Assembly (NCBI GenBank): GCA_022509165.1
Contig: JAFLTT010000004.1
Span: 62,001-126,000 of the forward strand
DNA from: Muribaculaceae bacterium
Lineage (GTDB): Bacteria; Bacteroidota; Bacteroidia; Bacteroidales; Muribaculaceae
Direction: 5' to 3'
Length of the DNA: 64,000 bases
Translations under genes and position numbers: made by a program
Part shown: one piece after another, positions 51,731 through 59,525 of the stretch
Layout of the letters: each line of letters opens with the position of its first letter
Position numbering within the stretch: position 1 is the first letter of the stretch
Notes under the pieces: generated by a model
What the model was told of the DNA's origin: nothing
Database searches by the model: none
The model's input: the letters and a program-made list of their open reading frames with translations, nothing else

Positions 51731-52603
51731 ATGAAAAAAATAGCAATATTTGTATCGGGGGCCGGAGAGTCTGCTGAAAGGATAGTGAAACTCTTCAATG
51801 AGGGCAACAGAGTAAAGACCGTACTTGTAGTGGCCAATGATTCCGGAGCCGATATAATAGAGAAGTTAAAGGCACTAAATGACGAGGATCTTACTCTCAT
51901 TTATATTCCCGACGGAGAATGGCAGGAAAAAAGCACAGATGTGGCCAATCTCATAAAAGATAAGGATGTGAGACTTATTGTGCTTGACAATTTTACCGGT
52001 GTCCTCACAGATGAGATCATGGAGGCAACGGAAGGTGAAATTTTACGTGTGTCTTCCCCCGAGCAGGCACCACGCGAAGTTGTAGCTGCCCTGGAGGCCG
52101 ATCTTCGGAAACCGGTTGAAGAACCGATTGAAGAGAAGCCGGAAGACCTTGACCCAACTCCGGAATCAGAATGGGCAGATGCCTTGAAGATACAGTTTAC
52201 CCCTCCCAAAGTACCGACCACGCCGCCGGAAGTGCCTGATGAAATAGATCCCGAAAGGGAAGAACTTGTGATAGGCAAAGACCAACAACCCACTGAAGAA
52301 TATAACCGGCCGGGAAATTATAGATATGAAGACCGGAGGGAATTTCGGCAAGAAAGGGAGGAGAAAAGGGAACCGATGCCGTCAACATGGCTGATATGGT
52401 CGATACTTGTGACCATTTTCTGTTGTTTCATTCCCGGCATCATAGCCATCATCTTTTCTTCGCAAGTGACATCTAAATATTATATGGGAGATATCGAGGG
52501 AGCAAAGCGAGCTTCTTACAATGCGGAGATATGGATTATTGTATCTTTCGTACTTGGAGTGCTTACGGCCACCCTTTACCTACCATTCCTCCTTATATCC
52601 TGA
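51731..52603 (+). CDS. PurN-like domain fused to a CD225/dispanin membrane domain
   Basis: A 290-residue protein of unusual composition. Residues about 1-130 resemble the GART/PurN formyltransferase fold (MKKIAIFVSGAGESAERIVK, VRLIVLDNFTGVLTDEIMEA). The catalytic HPSLLP-type loop is replaced by VSSPEQAPREV, so formyl transfer is unlikely. A Pro/Glu-rich linker (about 135-215) follows. Two membrane helices (about 222-248 and 266-289) surround the CD225 signature SSQVTSKYYMGDIEGAKRAS, the family of interferon-induced transmembrane and dispanin proteins. It follows the ABC exporter closely and faces a DUF2752 gene. Function is unknown; binding of a nucleotide-like ligand signalling to the membrane is one possibility. 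Confidence 0.8.
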   Translation: MKKIAIFVSGAGESAERIVKLFNEGNRVKTVLVVANDSGADIIEKLKALNDEDLTLIYIPDGEWQEKSTDVANLIKDKDVRLIVLDNFTGVLTDEIMEATEGEILRVSSPEQAPREVVAALEADLRKPVEEPIEEKPEDLDPTPESEWADALKIQFTPPKVPTTPPEVPDEIDPEREELVIGKDQQPTEEYNRPGNYRYEDRREFRQEREEKREPMPSTWLIWSILVTIFCCFIPGIIAIIFSSQVTSKYYMGDIEGAKRASYNAEIWIIVSFVLGVLTATLYLPFLLIS

Positions 52604-52626
52604 AAAACGTTAGCCCTAAGATGGGG

Positions 52627-53007
52627 TTATATCGAATAGATATTTCTCACAATCAGCCATGCCGCAAGCATGGCTGATATTATTATCATAACCCATACGG
52701 AGTGTACACGCCTGTAAAGGTTTGGAAATCGGGTGCGCCCTAATTCCACAGCTACCAGGAAAGCAAGGAAAGGAAGACTGAAAAAAAGAAAGATATTTGC
52801 TTCCATAGCTTCCCTGAAATTACCATGAAGTACAGCATGTGCCATTCTTTGTGCTCCACATCCCATGCATTGGAGACCTGTGAGCTTATGGAACACACAT
52901 TGTGGCATCCATGGCATCTTTAAGGGATCTATAAAGAAATAGAATAGCAGCAGGGCTGTGCCTGCTGCTATCCATATCCAGTTAGAAGCCTTTATCTTTA
53001 ATTGCAT
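52627..53007 (-). CDS. DUF2752 membrane protein
   Basis: A 126-residue inner-membrane protein with about three helices (10-28, 70-90, 100-120). The family signature is present: PQCVFHKLTGLQCMGCGAQR, where paired cysteines and the GCG-x-R box may form a metal or redox site. DUF2752 proteins are common near CD225/dispanin genes in Bacteroidetes, and here the two converge tail to tail with 23 bases between stops. No biochemical role is known to me. Confidence 0.88.
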   Translation of the reverse strand: MQLKIKASNWIWIAAGTALLLFYFFIDPLKMPWMPQCVFHKLTGLQCMGCGAQRMAHAVLHGNFREAMEANIFLFFSLPFLAFLVAVELGRTRFPNLYRRVHSVWVMIIISAMLAAWLIVRNIYSI

Positions 53008-53010
53008 CTT

Positions 53011-53048
53011 AGAGCCCGTTCCTCGATTTATGTTAAAATTCAGGGCTC
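53011..53048. repeat. Copy 2 of the 38-base interspersed repeat (also at 10037)
   Basis: The segment starting AGAGCCCGTTCC and ending TTCAGGGCTC is about 80 percent identical to 10037-10074. Its ends AGAGCCC / GGGCTCT are perfectly complementary, so it can fold as a hairpin between the C1 peptidase stop and the DUF2752 start, where it may act as a processing or termination signal. Confidence 0.65.
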
Positions 53049-54275
53049 TTATAATTTCGAGGCGATCTGTTGGGGAAGAGCTTCCTTGTTAACCATCACC
53101 GAGATAGTTTTTTCAAGGAAATATGGTTCCGACACATATAGATATCCATCATAAAGCTGATTGGTATCCCAAGAATTTTTCACCTTGTAATATTTATTCC
53201 CTTCCTGGTCGGTGGCATATCCCACAATCACCATTCCATGGTCGTCAGTAGTCTGGTAATTATCGAAAGATTTTTGTCGGCTTTCCTGAGTCACAGTCTG
53301 TTCTTTTACCGGACCTTTTATTTTGAAAGTTTCATTCTCACGGTCTTTGTCGGAGAGTTTCACCCAACGCGATAATTCGGTGCCTTCGAGATCTGCTCCG
53401 GTTTTGGGTTCGGGAAGAAGAGCAAAACCATTTTTCCATTGGAAACCTCCTTCCGATACATCGGCACTCCAGCAAACCGTGTATCCTTTATCGAGTGCAT
53501 TATCCACGGTGAGTTTCATTTCATCCATAGGCACGTTGAAACTTTCCGCCCAGGTCCAGTTGTCGGGAATTTCAATGACGAAAGACTCATAGAAAGGATG
53601 GTGAGTGTAACTGGTGAGAGAAATAAAATCATCGCTTTTCACACCGAGTTGGCGAGCATAGGATTCAGGGGTATAAGTTTTACCATCCACAATGAAAGAT
53701 TCAGGCGCGGGGCCCAGGTAGGCATCCAGGATACCGATGAACCCTGGGAGCCAGGCGGTGGAGAGTTTTTTATTGGGATTTTTCTTTACAGCATCGAGGT
53801 AAGCCTTGAGCACAGCGTCTAATTCGCCATGATTGTGCTTATCCTCGCCGTAATTGAGACCGGGGTAAGCCGCTTCCGGTACCAGGCCATAGTTATCGGC
53901 CACGTAAAACACATCAGAAGCTGCTCCACCTGCTGCGAAATTGGTAACTCCGTTGGTGCGGATATATTTCTTTGCCTTATCGATATAACAGTTTCTCACA
54001 GCCCACATTTCAGAGAGATCAAGTTCCGGTCCTCCACGCCTCATCACATCTTCCTCCACAAAGGAAGTAGCGGCGAAACTCCAGCAAGTACCGGATTTAT
54101 TCTGGTCTTTAACAGAAGTGGTGGGTAAAACCTTAATATCGGTAAATGTGAAACCGGTGGAATCAGGCACCACGATATCCGGGTCAGCCTCCGGTGCCAT
54201 TCTTGATGTAGCGAAAGCCATAGATGGCAGCATGGCCATACCTAAGGCGATATGTGCTAAGATAAAACTCTTCAT
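53049..54275 (-). CDS. Secreted C1 family (bleomycin hydrolase/aminopeptidase C-like) peptidase
   Basis: Papain-fold cysteine peptidase of 408 residues with a signal peptide (MKSFILAHIALGMAMLPS, cleavage near AFA). The catalytic Cys is in QNKSGTCWSFAATSF, with the oxyanion Gln in VKDQNKS. The catalytic His is in DDHGMVIVGYATD and the Asn in YKVKNSWDTNQLYDG. The insertions match aminopeptidase C/bleomycin hydrolase, which is normally cytoplasmic; the exported form is common in Bacteroidetes and likely trims peptides in the periplasm. Monocistronic with its own promoter. Confidence 0.92.
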   Translation of the reverse strand: MKSFILAHIALGMAMLPSMAFATSRMAPEADPDIVVPDSTGFTFTDIKVLPTTSVKDQNKSGTCWSFAATSFVEEDVMRRGGPELDLSEMWAVRNCYIDKAKKYIRTNGVTNFAAGGAASDVFYVADNYGLVPEAAYPGLNYGEDKHNHGELDAVLKAYLDAVKKNPNKKLSTAWLPGFIGILDAYLGPAPESFIVDGKTYTPESYARQLGVKSDDFISLTSYTHHPFYESFVIEIPDNWTWAESFNVPMDEMKLTVDNALDKGYTVCWSADVSEGGFQWKNGFALLPEPKTGADLEGTELSRWVKLSDKDRENETFKIKGPVKEQTVTQESRQKSFDNYQTTDDHGMVIVGYATDQEGNKYYKVKNSWDTNQLYDGYLYVSEPYFLEKTISVMVNKEALPQQIASKL

Positions 54276-54292
54276 GATAATCTGGTTTTTTG

Positions 54293-54300
54293 CAAAGGTA
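54293..54300 (-). promoter_or_regulatory. -7 box (TACCTTTG) of C1 peptidase gene
   Basis: Perfect TAnnTTTG match on the minus strand 17 bases before the ATG, giving a leader of about 10 bases. No clear -33 element. Confidence 0.5.
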
Positions 54301-54372
54301 TAAAAAAACGGTGAAATTAAGGAGAAATAGTAAAGAAGAGATAATTAGTGAGAAATGATAAAAGAAAGAAGG

Positions 54373-54442
54373 ATTATCCCGAATAATATCCCCATTAATA
54401 AATTGCCCTACATATGTCGTTTGGGATATTATTCGGGATAAT
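54373..54442. repeat. 70-base palindromic element with perfect 20-base terminal inverted repeats
   Basis: The ends ATTATCCCGAATAATATCCC (54373-54392) and its exact reverse complement (54423-54442) flank a 30-base centre. The centre and one end match the outer parts of the longer element at 34374-34530, in the opposite orientation. The whole can fold into a 20-pair hairpin and looks like a non-autonomous MITE-like repeat. Confidence 0.85.
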
Positions 54443-54492
54443 TATAAAAGAAAGAATAGAAAAGAGGTAAGATGGAATGGAGGGGCTAAGGA

Positions 54493-54522
54493 TTGTATGT
54501 TAGAAAGTTTTTATTAATTTTG
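54493..54522 (+). promoter_or_regulatory. Promoter of GH13 amylase gene
   Basis: ATTG at -33, 19 bases, TAATTTTG at -7. Predicted start near 54529, giving a leader of about 100 bases before the lipoprotein ATG. Confidence 0.68.
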
Positions 54523-54631
54523 TATATTCAGAATAATAGCGAATCACGGAAGCTGAGGGATGCCGGAAGATGGCATCATGATCAAACGAAAGAAGATGAT
54601 AAATAAAATTATAAACTTTAAAAACAACGCT

Positions 54632-56062
54632 ATGAAAAAAATCTTTCCTGCACTGGGACTGATCGGTGCGATGCTTGTATCAGCCTGCGGCGGCAAAAAT
54701 AAAGCTGCCGATGCCAACAAAGAGGAGCGCGACTCCACCTATACCCAGGTGAAACATCCTGAATGGAGCCGAAATGCAGTGCTTTATGAAGTTAACCTTC
54801 GTCAATTTACCGAGGAAGGTACCATCACTGCATTTGCAGAACAATTGCCACGCCTCAAAGACCTGGGAGTAGACATCCTGTGGTTTATGCCCATCAATCC
54901 CATCAGTGAAAAAGACCGTAAAGGCCCCCTCGGCAGTTACTATGCTGTGAAGAATTACAAAGAATTCAATCCTGAATTCGGTACACTCGACCAGTTTAAA
55001 GAAACTGTGAAGAAAGCTCAGGAAATGGGAATGAAGGTAATCTTAGACTGGGTGCCCAACCATTCCGGCCGCGACAATATATGGGTAGACCTTCATCCTG
55101 ACTGGTATGAGAAAGACTCACTTGGCAACATGAAAGGTATCTACGACTGGACAGACGTATATGTGTTTGACTATTCCAATCCTGAGATGCGCAAAGGTAT
55201 GATCGATGCCATGAAATTCTGGCTCGTAGAGGTAGGAGTGAACGGTTTCCGTTGTGATGTGGCCATGGAAGTGCCCACCGATTTCTGGAACGAAGCCCGC
55301 AAAGAGCTCCAGGCTGTTCAGCCCGAAATCTTTATGCTTGCAGAGGCTACCGAACCGGAACTTCAGGAACTTGCATTCGACATGGGTTACAACTGGCCGA
55401 TGAAAGATCTCTTCAGTGCCATAGCAGCCACTTCGGGACAATATCACTTCGTAGGTGAAAACAATGAGATACGTGAATTCCCGGAGACACATGCCATCGC
55501 AATCAACAATCTTCTGGCTCAGCAGTTTGAGGATTTCCCAAAAGACACCTATCTGATGAACATGATTACCAATCATGACCTCAATTCATGGGAGGGCACA
55601 GAATTCGAACGTCTGGGCAATCTTACCGACGCATTTGCAGTGCTCAGTTATACTTTACCCGGTATGCCGTTGATCTACACCGGTCAGGAGACAGGCCTTA
55701 ACCGTGCTCTGAAATTCTTTGAAAAAGATGTGCCGCCCACATGGGAACCGCGCAACGAATATTTCACATTCTATCAGAAGCTCAATAACCTGAAACATAC
55801 CCAGGCAGCCCTTTCAGCCGGAATGGATGGTGGTGAACTTATCAGCTATGAAACATCAAGCCCCGACTTATATGTATTCTGCCGTGAAAGAGACGACTCA
55901 AAGGTGATAACCCTTGTTAACCTTGGCAAAGGCGACCTTCCGTTGGAATTCACATCTAAGAATCATCCCGACATCCGTTGGATGAAGAATTATTTCACCG
56001 GCGAAGATGCAGCTCTTCCCGAAGTGATGAAACAGGGCGAATACCTGGTATTTGTGAAATAA
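54632..56062 (+). CDS. GH13 alpha-amylase family lipoprotein
   Basis: Glucan hydrolase anchored to a membrane, 476 residues from MKKIFPALGL, with lipobox LVSACGG (Cys19). The (beta/alpha)8 barrel has the four GH13 regions: DWVPNHSG; GFRCDVAMEV with the nucleophile Asp near 208; MLAEATEPEL with the acid/base Glu near 238; and ITNHDLNSWEG with the third Asp near 316. Regular maltooligosaccharide-active amylases look similar; no starch-binding module is visible. It probably supplies SusG-like or periplasmic maltodextrin cleavage for the SusCDEF locus 5 kb upstream. Confidence 0.92.
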   Translation: MKKIFPALGLIGAMLVSACGGKNKAADANKEERDSTYTQVKHPEWSRNAVLYEVNLRQFTEEGTITAFAEQLPRLKDLGVDILWFMPINPISEKDRKGPLGSYYAVKNYKEFNPEFGTLDQFKETVKKAQEMGMKVILDWVPNHSGRDNIWVDLHPDWYEKDSLGNMKGIYDWTDVYVFDYSNPEMRKGMIDAMKFWLVEVGVNGFRCDVAMEVPTDFWNEARKELQAVQPEIFMLAEATEPELQELAFDMGYNWPMKDLFSAIAATSGQYHFVGENNEIREFPETHAIAINNLLAQQFEDFPKDTYLMNMITNHDLNSWEGTEFERLGNLTDAFAVLSYTLPGMPLIYTGQETGLNRALKFFEKDVPPTWEPRNEYFTFYQKLNNLKHTQAALSAGMDGGELISYETSSPDLYVFCRERDDSKVITLVNLGKGDLPLEFTSKNHPDIRWMKNYFTGEDAALPEVMKQGEYLVFVK

Positions 56063-56068
56063 GATAAA

Positions 56069-56108
56069 GTAAGACAGAGGCGGCATTATTTGGTTAATGC
56101 CGTCTTAC
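56069..56108 (+). promoter_or_regulatory. Hairpin directly in front of symporter start
   Basis: Two nested perfect stems (GTAAGAC/GTCTTAC outside, GGCATT/AATGCC inside) that end one base before the symporter ATG and begin 6 bases after the amylase stop. There is no T run, so it may control translation of the symporter or separate the two cistrons. Confidence 0.55.
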
Positions 56109-56109
56109 T

Positions 56110-57471
56110 ATGGCGGGTAAGACCCAGTTTGGAAGCAGGATCGGCCTCATTGCGGCCACGGTAGGTTCAGCCGTTGGCCTGGGAAATGTGTGGCGTTTTC
56201 CGGCCGAAGCCCAATCTAACGGAGGAGCTGCTTTCCTGCTGATTTATATAGCCTGCGTGGCATTGCTTGGTATTCCGGTGATGCTGGCCGAATTCTCTCT
56301 GGGCAGAGGTACCGGGAAAGATGCCGTGGGATCTTTTGTATCTCTGGCACCAAGAAAGAAATGGTGGGTAGCAGGTGCTGTGGCTACTCTTGCATCCTAT
56401 CTGATACTTTCTTTCTATCTTGTGGTGGCAGGATGGACTCTGGAATATTTCTGGCAATCAATCACCGGAGAACTTTATGCCGGAGTAGGAACAGAAGGGA
56501 TGGAGACAAATTTCCGACATCAGATGGACCATCTGATCACCGGGAGCTGGGAACCGCTCCTATCCTCTTATGTAATTATTGCCATAAACATATTTGTACT
56601 CATGAAAGGAGTGCAGAAAGGCATAGAGAAGATGAGCAATATATTGATGCCTGCTCTTTTCCTGCTTCTGGTATTCTTCTGTATTGCATCACTGACTCTG
56701 CCGCAAGCTTCGGAAGGACTTAAATACTTCTTTCATCCCGATTTCAGTAAGATCACAGCCGAAACGGTGATAAATGCCTTGGGACAGGCCTTCTTCTCTT
56801 TATCGCTCGGAATGGGTATACTGATAACTTACTCAGCTTATTATCCAAAGAAAACCAATCTGATAAATACAGCGGTGACAGTGTCGGTATTAGACCTTAG
56901 CGTAGCAATACTGATGGGTATGATTATCTTTCCGGCTGTTATGTCGTTCGGTCTTAACGACGAGAGTCTGGAGGGTGCCACCCTGGTATTTGTAACATTG
57001 CCGGAAGTATTCGCCTCGATGCCATTTACCCGGTTTTGGTCGGCTCTATTCTTCCTGTTGCTTCTGGTGGCTGCCTTGACTTCCACCATATCGTTGGCAG
57101 AAGTGGCGACAGCATTTGTGTGCGACCGTTTCAAACTGTCGCGACGTAAAGGATGCTGGGTGGTTATGCTTCCTTTAGTGGGGTTGAGTTCATTATGTTC
57201 CCTTTCACAGGGACCATTGAGTCATATACGGATATTCTCACAGAATATCTTTGATTTTCTCGACACTGTGGCCACCAATCTCATGTTGCCGGTGGCAGCC
57301 ATTTTCACCTGCCTTTTCTTAGGCTGGATAGTGTCAAAGAAATTTTTATACGGACAACTTACCAACAAGGGAAGGGTAAATATAAAAATATCAGCGGCAG
57401 TGATAGCTATTATCAAATATGCAGCACCGGTGCTGATAGCCGTTATCCTCATTGCCAAATTCCTTGAATGA
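56110..57471 (+). CDS. Sodium-dependent neurotransmitter-symporter (NSS/SNF) family transporter
   Basis: Sodium-coupled amino-acid-type symporter of the LeuT fold, 453 residues with about 11 helices. The unwound helix 1 binding motif is TVGSAVGLGNVWRFPAEA, and NGGAAFLLIYIACVALLGIPVMLAE continues the family pattern; the helix 6 region FFSLSLGMGILITYSAY contributes the Na+ and substrate contacts. An eleven-helix form is common among prokaryotic tyrosine/tryptophan transporters. Substrate not determinable. It follows the amylase gene, from which a hairpin separates it. Confidence 0.9.
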   Translation: MAGKTQFGSRIGLIAATVGSAVGLGNVWRFPAEAQSNGGAAFLLIYIACVALLGIPVMLAEFSLGRGTGKDAVGSFVSLAPRKKWWVAGAVATLASYLILSFYLVVAGWTLEYFWQSITGELYAGVGTEGMETNFRHQMDHLITGSWEPLLSSYVIIAINIFVLMKGVQKGIEKMSNILMPALFLLLVFFCIASLTLPQASEGLKYFFHPDFSKITAETVINALGQAFFSLSLGMGILITYSAYYPKKTNLINTAVTVSVLDLSVAILMGMIIFPAVMSFGLNDESLEGATLVFVTLPEVFASMPFTRFWSALFFLLLLVAALTSTISLAEVATAFVCDRFKLSRRKGCWVVMLPLVGLSSLCSLSQGPLSHIRIFSQNIFDFLDTVATNLMLPVAAIFTCLFLGWIVSKKFLYGQLTNKGRVNIKISAAVIAIIKYAAPVLIAVILIAKFLE

Positions 57472-57523
57472 GGCAGAAAAAATTGAGAAAGAATAAAAAA
57501 GAGAAAAAACTTGCCAACATATC

Positions 57524-59398
57524 ATGAACGAGAAGAAGAACTATGATGCTATCATCGAGGAGAGGGCACAAAGAGTTTTTGACTCAATGCGTCCCCGAAC
57601 ATCAGATGCAGATCTTGTAAGACTCCATGATGCATTTGAACTGGCCAGAGAAGCACATGCCCCTCAGGTGAGGAAAACAGGCGAACCTTATATTCTTCAT
57701 CCCATAGCGGTGGCCACTATTGCAGCCGAGGAACTTAAACTTGACATAAACTCAGTGATAGCGGCCTTCCTCCATGATGTGGTGGAAGACACCCCACATT
57801 CTCTCGAAGAGATAAATGCGAGGTTTGGCGATGATGTGGCCTATCTTGTGAAGGTACTTACGAAACCGGAAAAAAGCAGCAGCCAGGGAAAGCAGGTTGA
57901 CAATTTCAAGCAGATGCTCAATTCCATGCAACGTGATATCCGGCCAATATTCGTAAAACTGGCCGACCGGTTGCACAATATGCGTACCCTCTCTTCCATG
58001 AAGCCGCATAAACAGATGAAAATAGCGGGAGAAACCGATTATTTCTATGCACCTCTGGCTAATCGTCTCGGGCTCTATTATGTGAAGACAGAATTAGAAA
58101 ATCTGAGTTTCAAATTCCGGTGTCCTCATGATTATGAAGAGATTTCCAGATGGATAGAGCAAGACCGCCGTCAGCAGAAAGAGAGGTTGGAAAGATTCAG
58201 GCGTCAAGTACAGGCCACCCTGATGGAAAGCGGAATAGAAGCAGATGTGAGGGTGGAATACAGAGAGCCTTACAGCATCTGGCGAAAGATGCGTAAATAT
58301 GGGGATGATTTCAATCATCTTAAATATAGACATTTCACTGAGATAGTATTTAAAGTGCCGGAAGATTCGGATGAAAAAGCCACGGCCCTGAAGATTTATT
58401 CAATTCTGACCGACAGTTTCAAGGAAAAACCGGGGGGCTTGTCAAACTACATCGATTCGCCCAAGGAGAATGGTTATCAGAGCCTTCATGTAAAGCTCCT
58501 GGCCGATTTCGGAAGATGGCAGGAGGTGCATATCAACAGCGAGCGAATGGCTGAAGATTCCCACCGGGGCCTGGATACGCGAAAATCTCAGGAGTATATA
58601 GAAAGATGGCTGCATAAATTCCGCAGTACACTTCGCGACATAGGGAGCCACGAAGTGGGAATCGACTTTATGGAAAAGGTGACCGCATCTTTCTACAACG
58701 ATGACATCATGGTGTTTACTCCGAGGCTCAAGACCATCATGTTGCCTCAAAGAGCATGTGTGCTGGATTTTGCTTACGAGATATCAACCCACACCGGCGA
58801 CCATGCAAAATATGCCAGGATAAACGGATTTCTTTCATCGGTGACTGCTAAGTTACAACGAGGGGATGTGGTGGAGATCTTCACGGATCCTGATGTGACT
58901 CCTACTCTCGAACGTCTATCGGCCGTAGTGACATACAAAGCACGCAATGCCATCCAGACTTATCTCGGGAGCCTGCCAAAGCCCCAGTTCTGCCGGTGTG
59001 GCTTCTGCAAACCCATACCCGGAGAGGAAGTTGTTGGTTTCCAGGAAGAAGACGACTCCATGACCCTGCATAAGAGAGATTGCCCCATAGCCATACGTCT
59101 GGCCTCTCAGCAGGGCGACCGAATCAGAAGCGTGGATTTCGAACCGGACGGTACCTTATATCCCGTGACACTCACCATCAAGGCTGTAGACAGGGTACAT
59201 TTATTTGTAGATGTGGCTGACCGAATCTCGAAAGGACTTAATCTCAACATCACCCGGTACGATGCCTATACCAAGGATTACATAGCCATAATGGAGATAT
59301 CCTTCGGCATACACTCATACACAGAATTGGAGACAATCATCAAGTCGGTATCGGCTATAGATGGCATTGACGAAGTGAAGAGGAAGTTGGAAGTATAA
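57524..59398 (+). CDS. RelA/SpoT homologue with intact hydrolase and degenerate synthetase
   Basis: Stringent-response enzyme of 624 residues. The HD hydrolase domain (about 30-180) is intact: EPYILHPIAVATIAA, FLHDVVEDTPHS and VKLADRLHNMRTL. The synthetase domain (about 235-345) keeps PYSIWRKM and SPKENGYQSLHVKLL. The conserved Asp-containing strand reads RHFTEIVFK, and the EIQIRT...AEYGVAAHW block is reduced to EVHINSERMAEDSHRGL. The TGS domain (about 400-455), a Cys-containing zinc region (CRCGFCKP) and the ACT domain (about 545-620) follow. It likely degrades (p)ppGpp; synthesis is doubtful. Confidence 0.87.
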   Translation: MNEKKNYDAIIEERAQRVFDSMRPRTSDADLVRLHDAFELAREAHAPQVRKTGEPYILHPIAVATIAAEELKLDINSVIAAFLHDVVEDTPHSLEEINARFGDDVAYLVKVLTKPEKSSSQGKQVDNFKQMLNSMQRDIRPIFVKLADRLHNMRTLSSMKPHKQMKIAGETDYFYAPLANRLGLYYVKTELENLSFKFRCPHDYEEISRWIEQDRRQQKERLERFRRQVQATLMESGIEADVRVEYREPYSIWRKMRKYGDDFNHLKYRHFTEIVFKVPEDSDEKATALKIYSILTDSFKEKPGGLSNYIDSPKENGYQSLHVKLLADFGRWQEVHINSERMAEDSHRGLDTRKSQEYIERWLHKFRSTLRDIGSHEVGIDFMEKVTASFYNDDIMVFTPRLKTIMLPQRACVLDFAYEISTHTGDHAKYARINGFLSSVTAKLQRGDVVEIFTDPDVTPTLERLSAVVTYKARNAIQTYLGSLPKPQFCRCGFCKPIPGEEVVGFQEEDDSMTLHKRDCPIAIRLASQQGDRIRSVDFEPDGTLYPVTLTIKAVDRVHLFVDVADRISKGLNLNITRYDAYTKDYIAIMEISFGIHSYTELETIIKSVSAIDGIDEVKRKLEV

Positions 59399-59440
59399 GG
59401 CTTGGAAATTTAACAATATTTTGGAAATAGAGGTTAATTC

Positions 59441-59471
59441 TTGATTTTCTCAAGATTTTAAGATATTTTTG
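59441..59471 (+). promoter_or_regulatory. Promoter of TPR membrane protein gene
   Basis: TTG at -33, 20 bases, TATTTTTG at -7, giving a leader of about 48 bases ahead of the ATG. Confidence 0.65.
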
Positions 59472-59525
59472 CAATGAAATGTTGCCGAACGCTGTAAAAA
59501 AGTTACCCTCGGCATTGATGCAGAT

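Larger units (their letters stand above)
54276..54631. other. Divergent region between C1 peptidase and GH13 amylase
   Basis: A 356-base region holding the peptidase promoter, the 70-base palindromic element, the amylase promoter and an amylase leader of about 100 bases. Short in-frame ATGs upstream of the amylase (54560, 54578 and 54596) are not credible starts because the lipoprotein signal begins at 54632. Confidence 0.6.

Noticed and set aside
54560-54631. Longer N-terminus for the GH13 amylase
   Set aside because: The extension precedes a perfect lipoprotein signal (lipobox LVSAC) starting at 54632 and is Lys/Asn-rich leader sequence.
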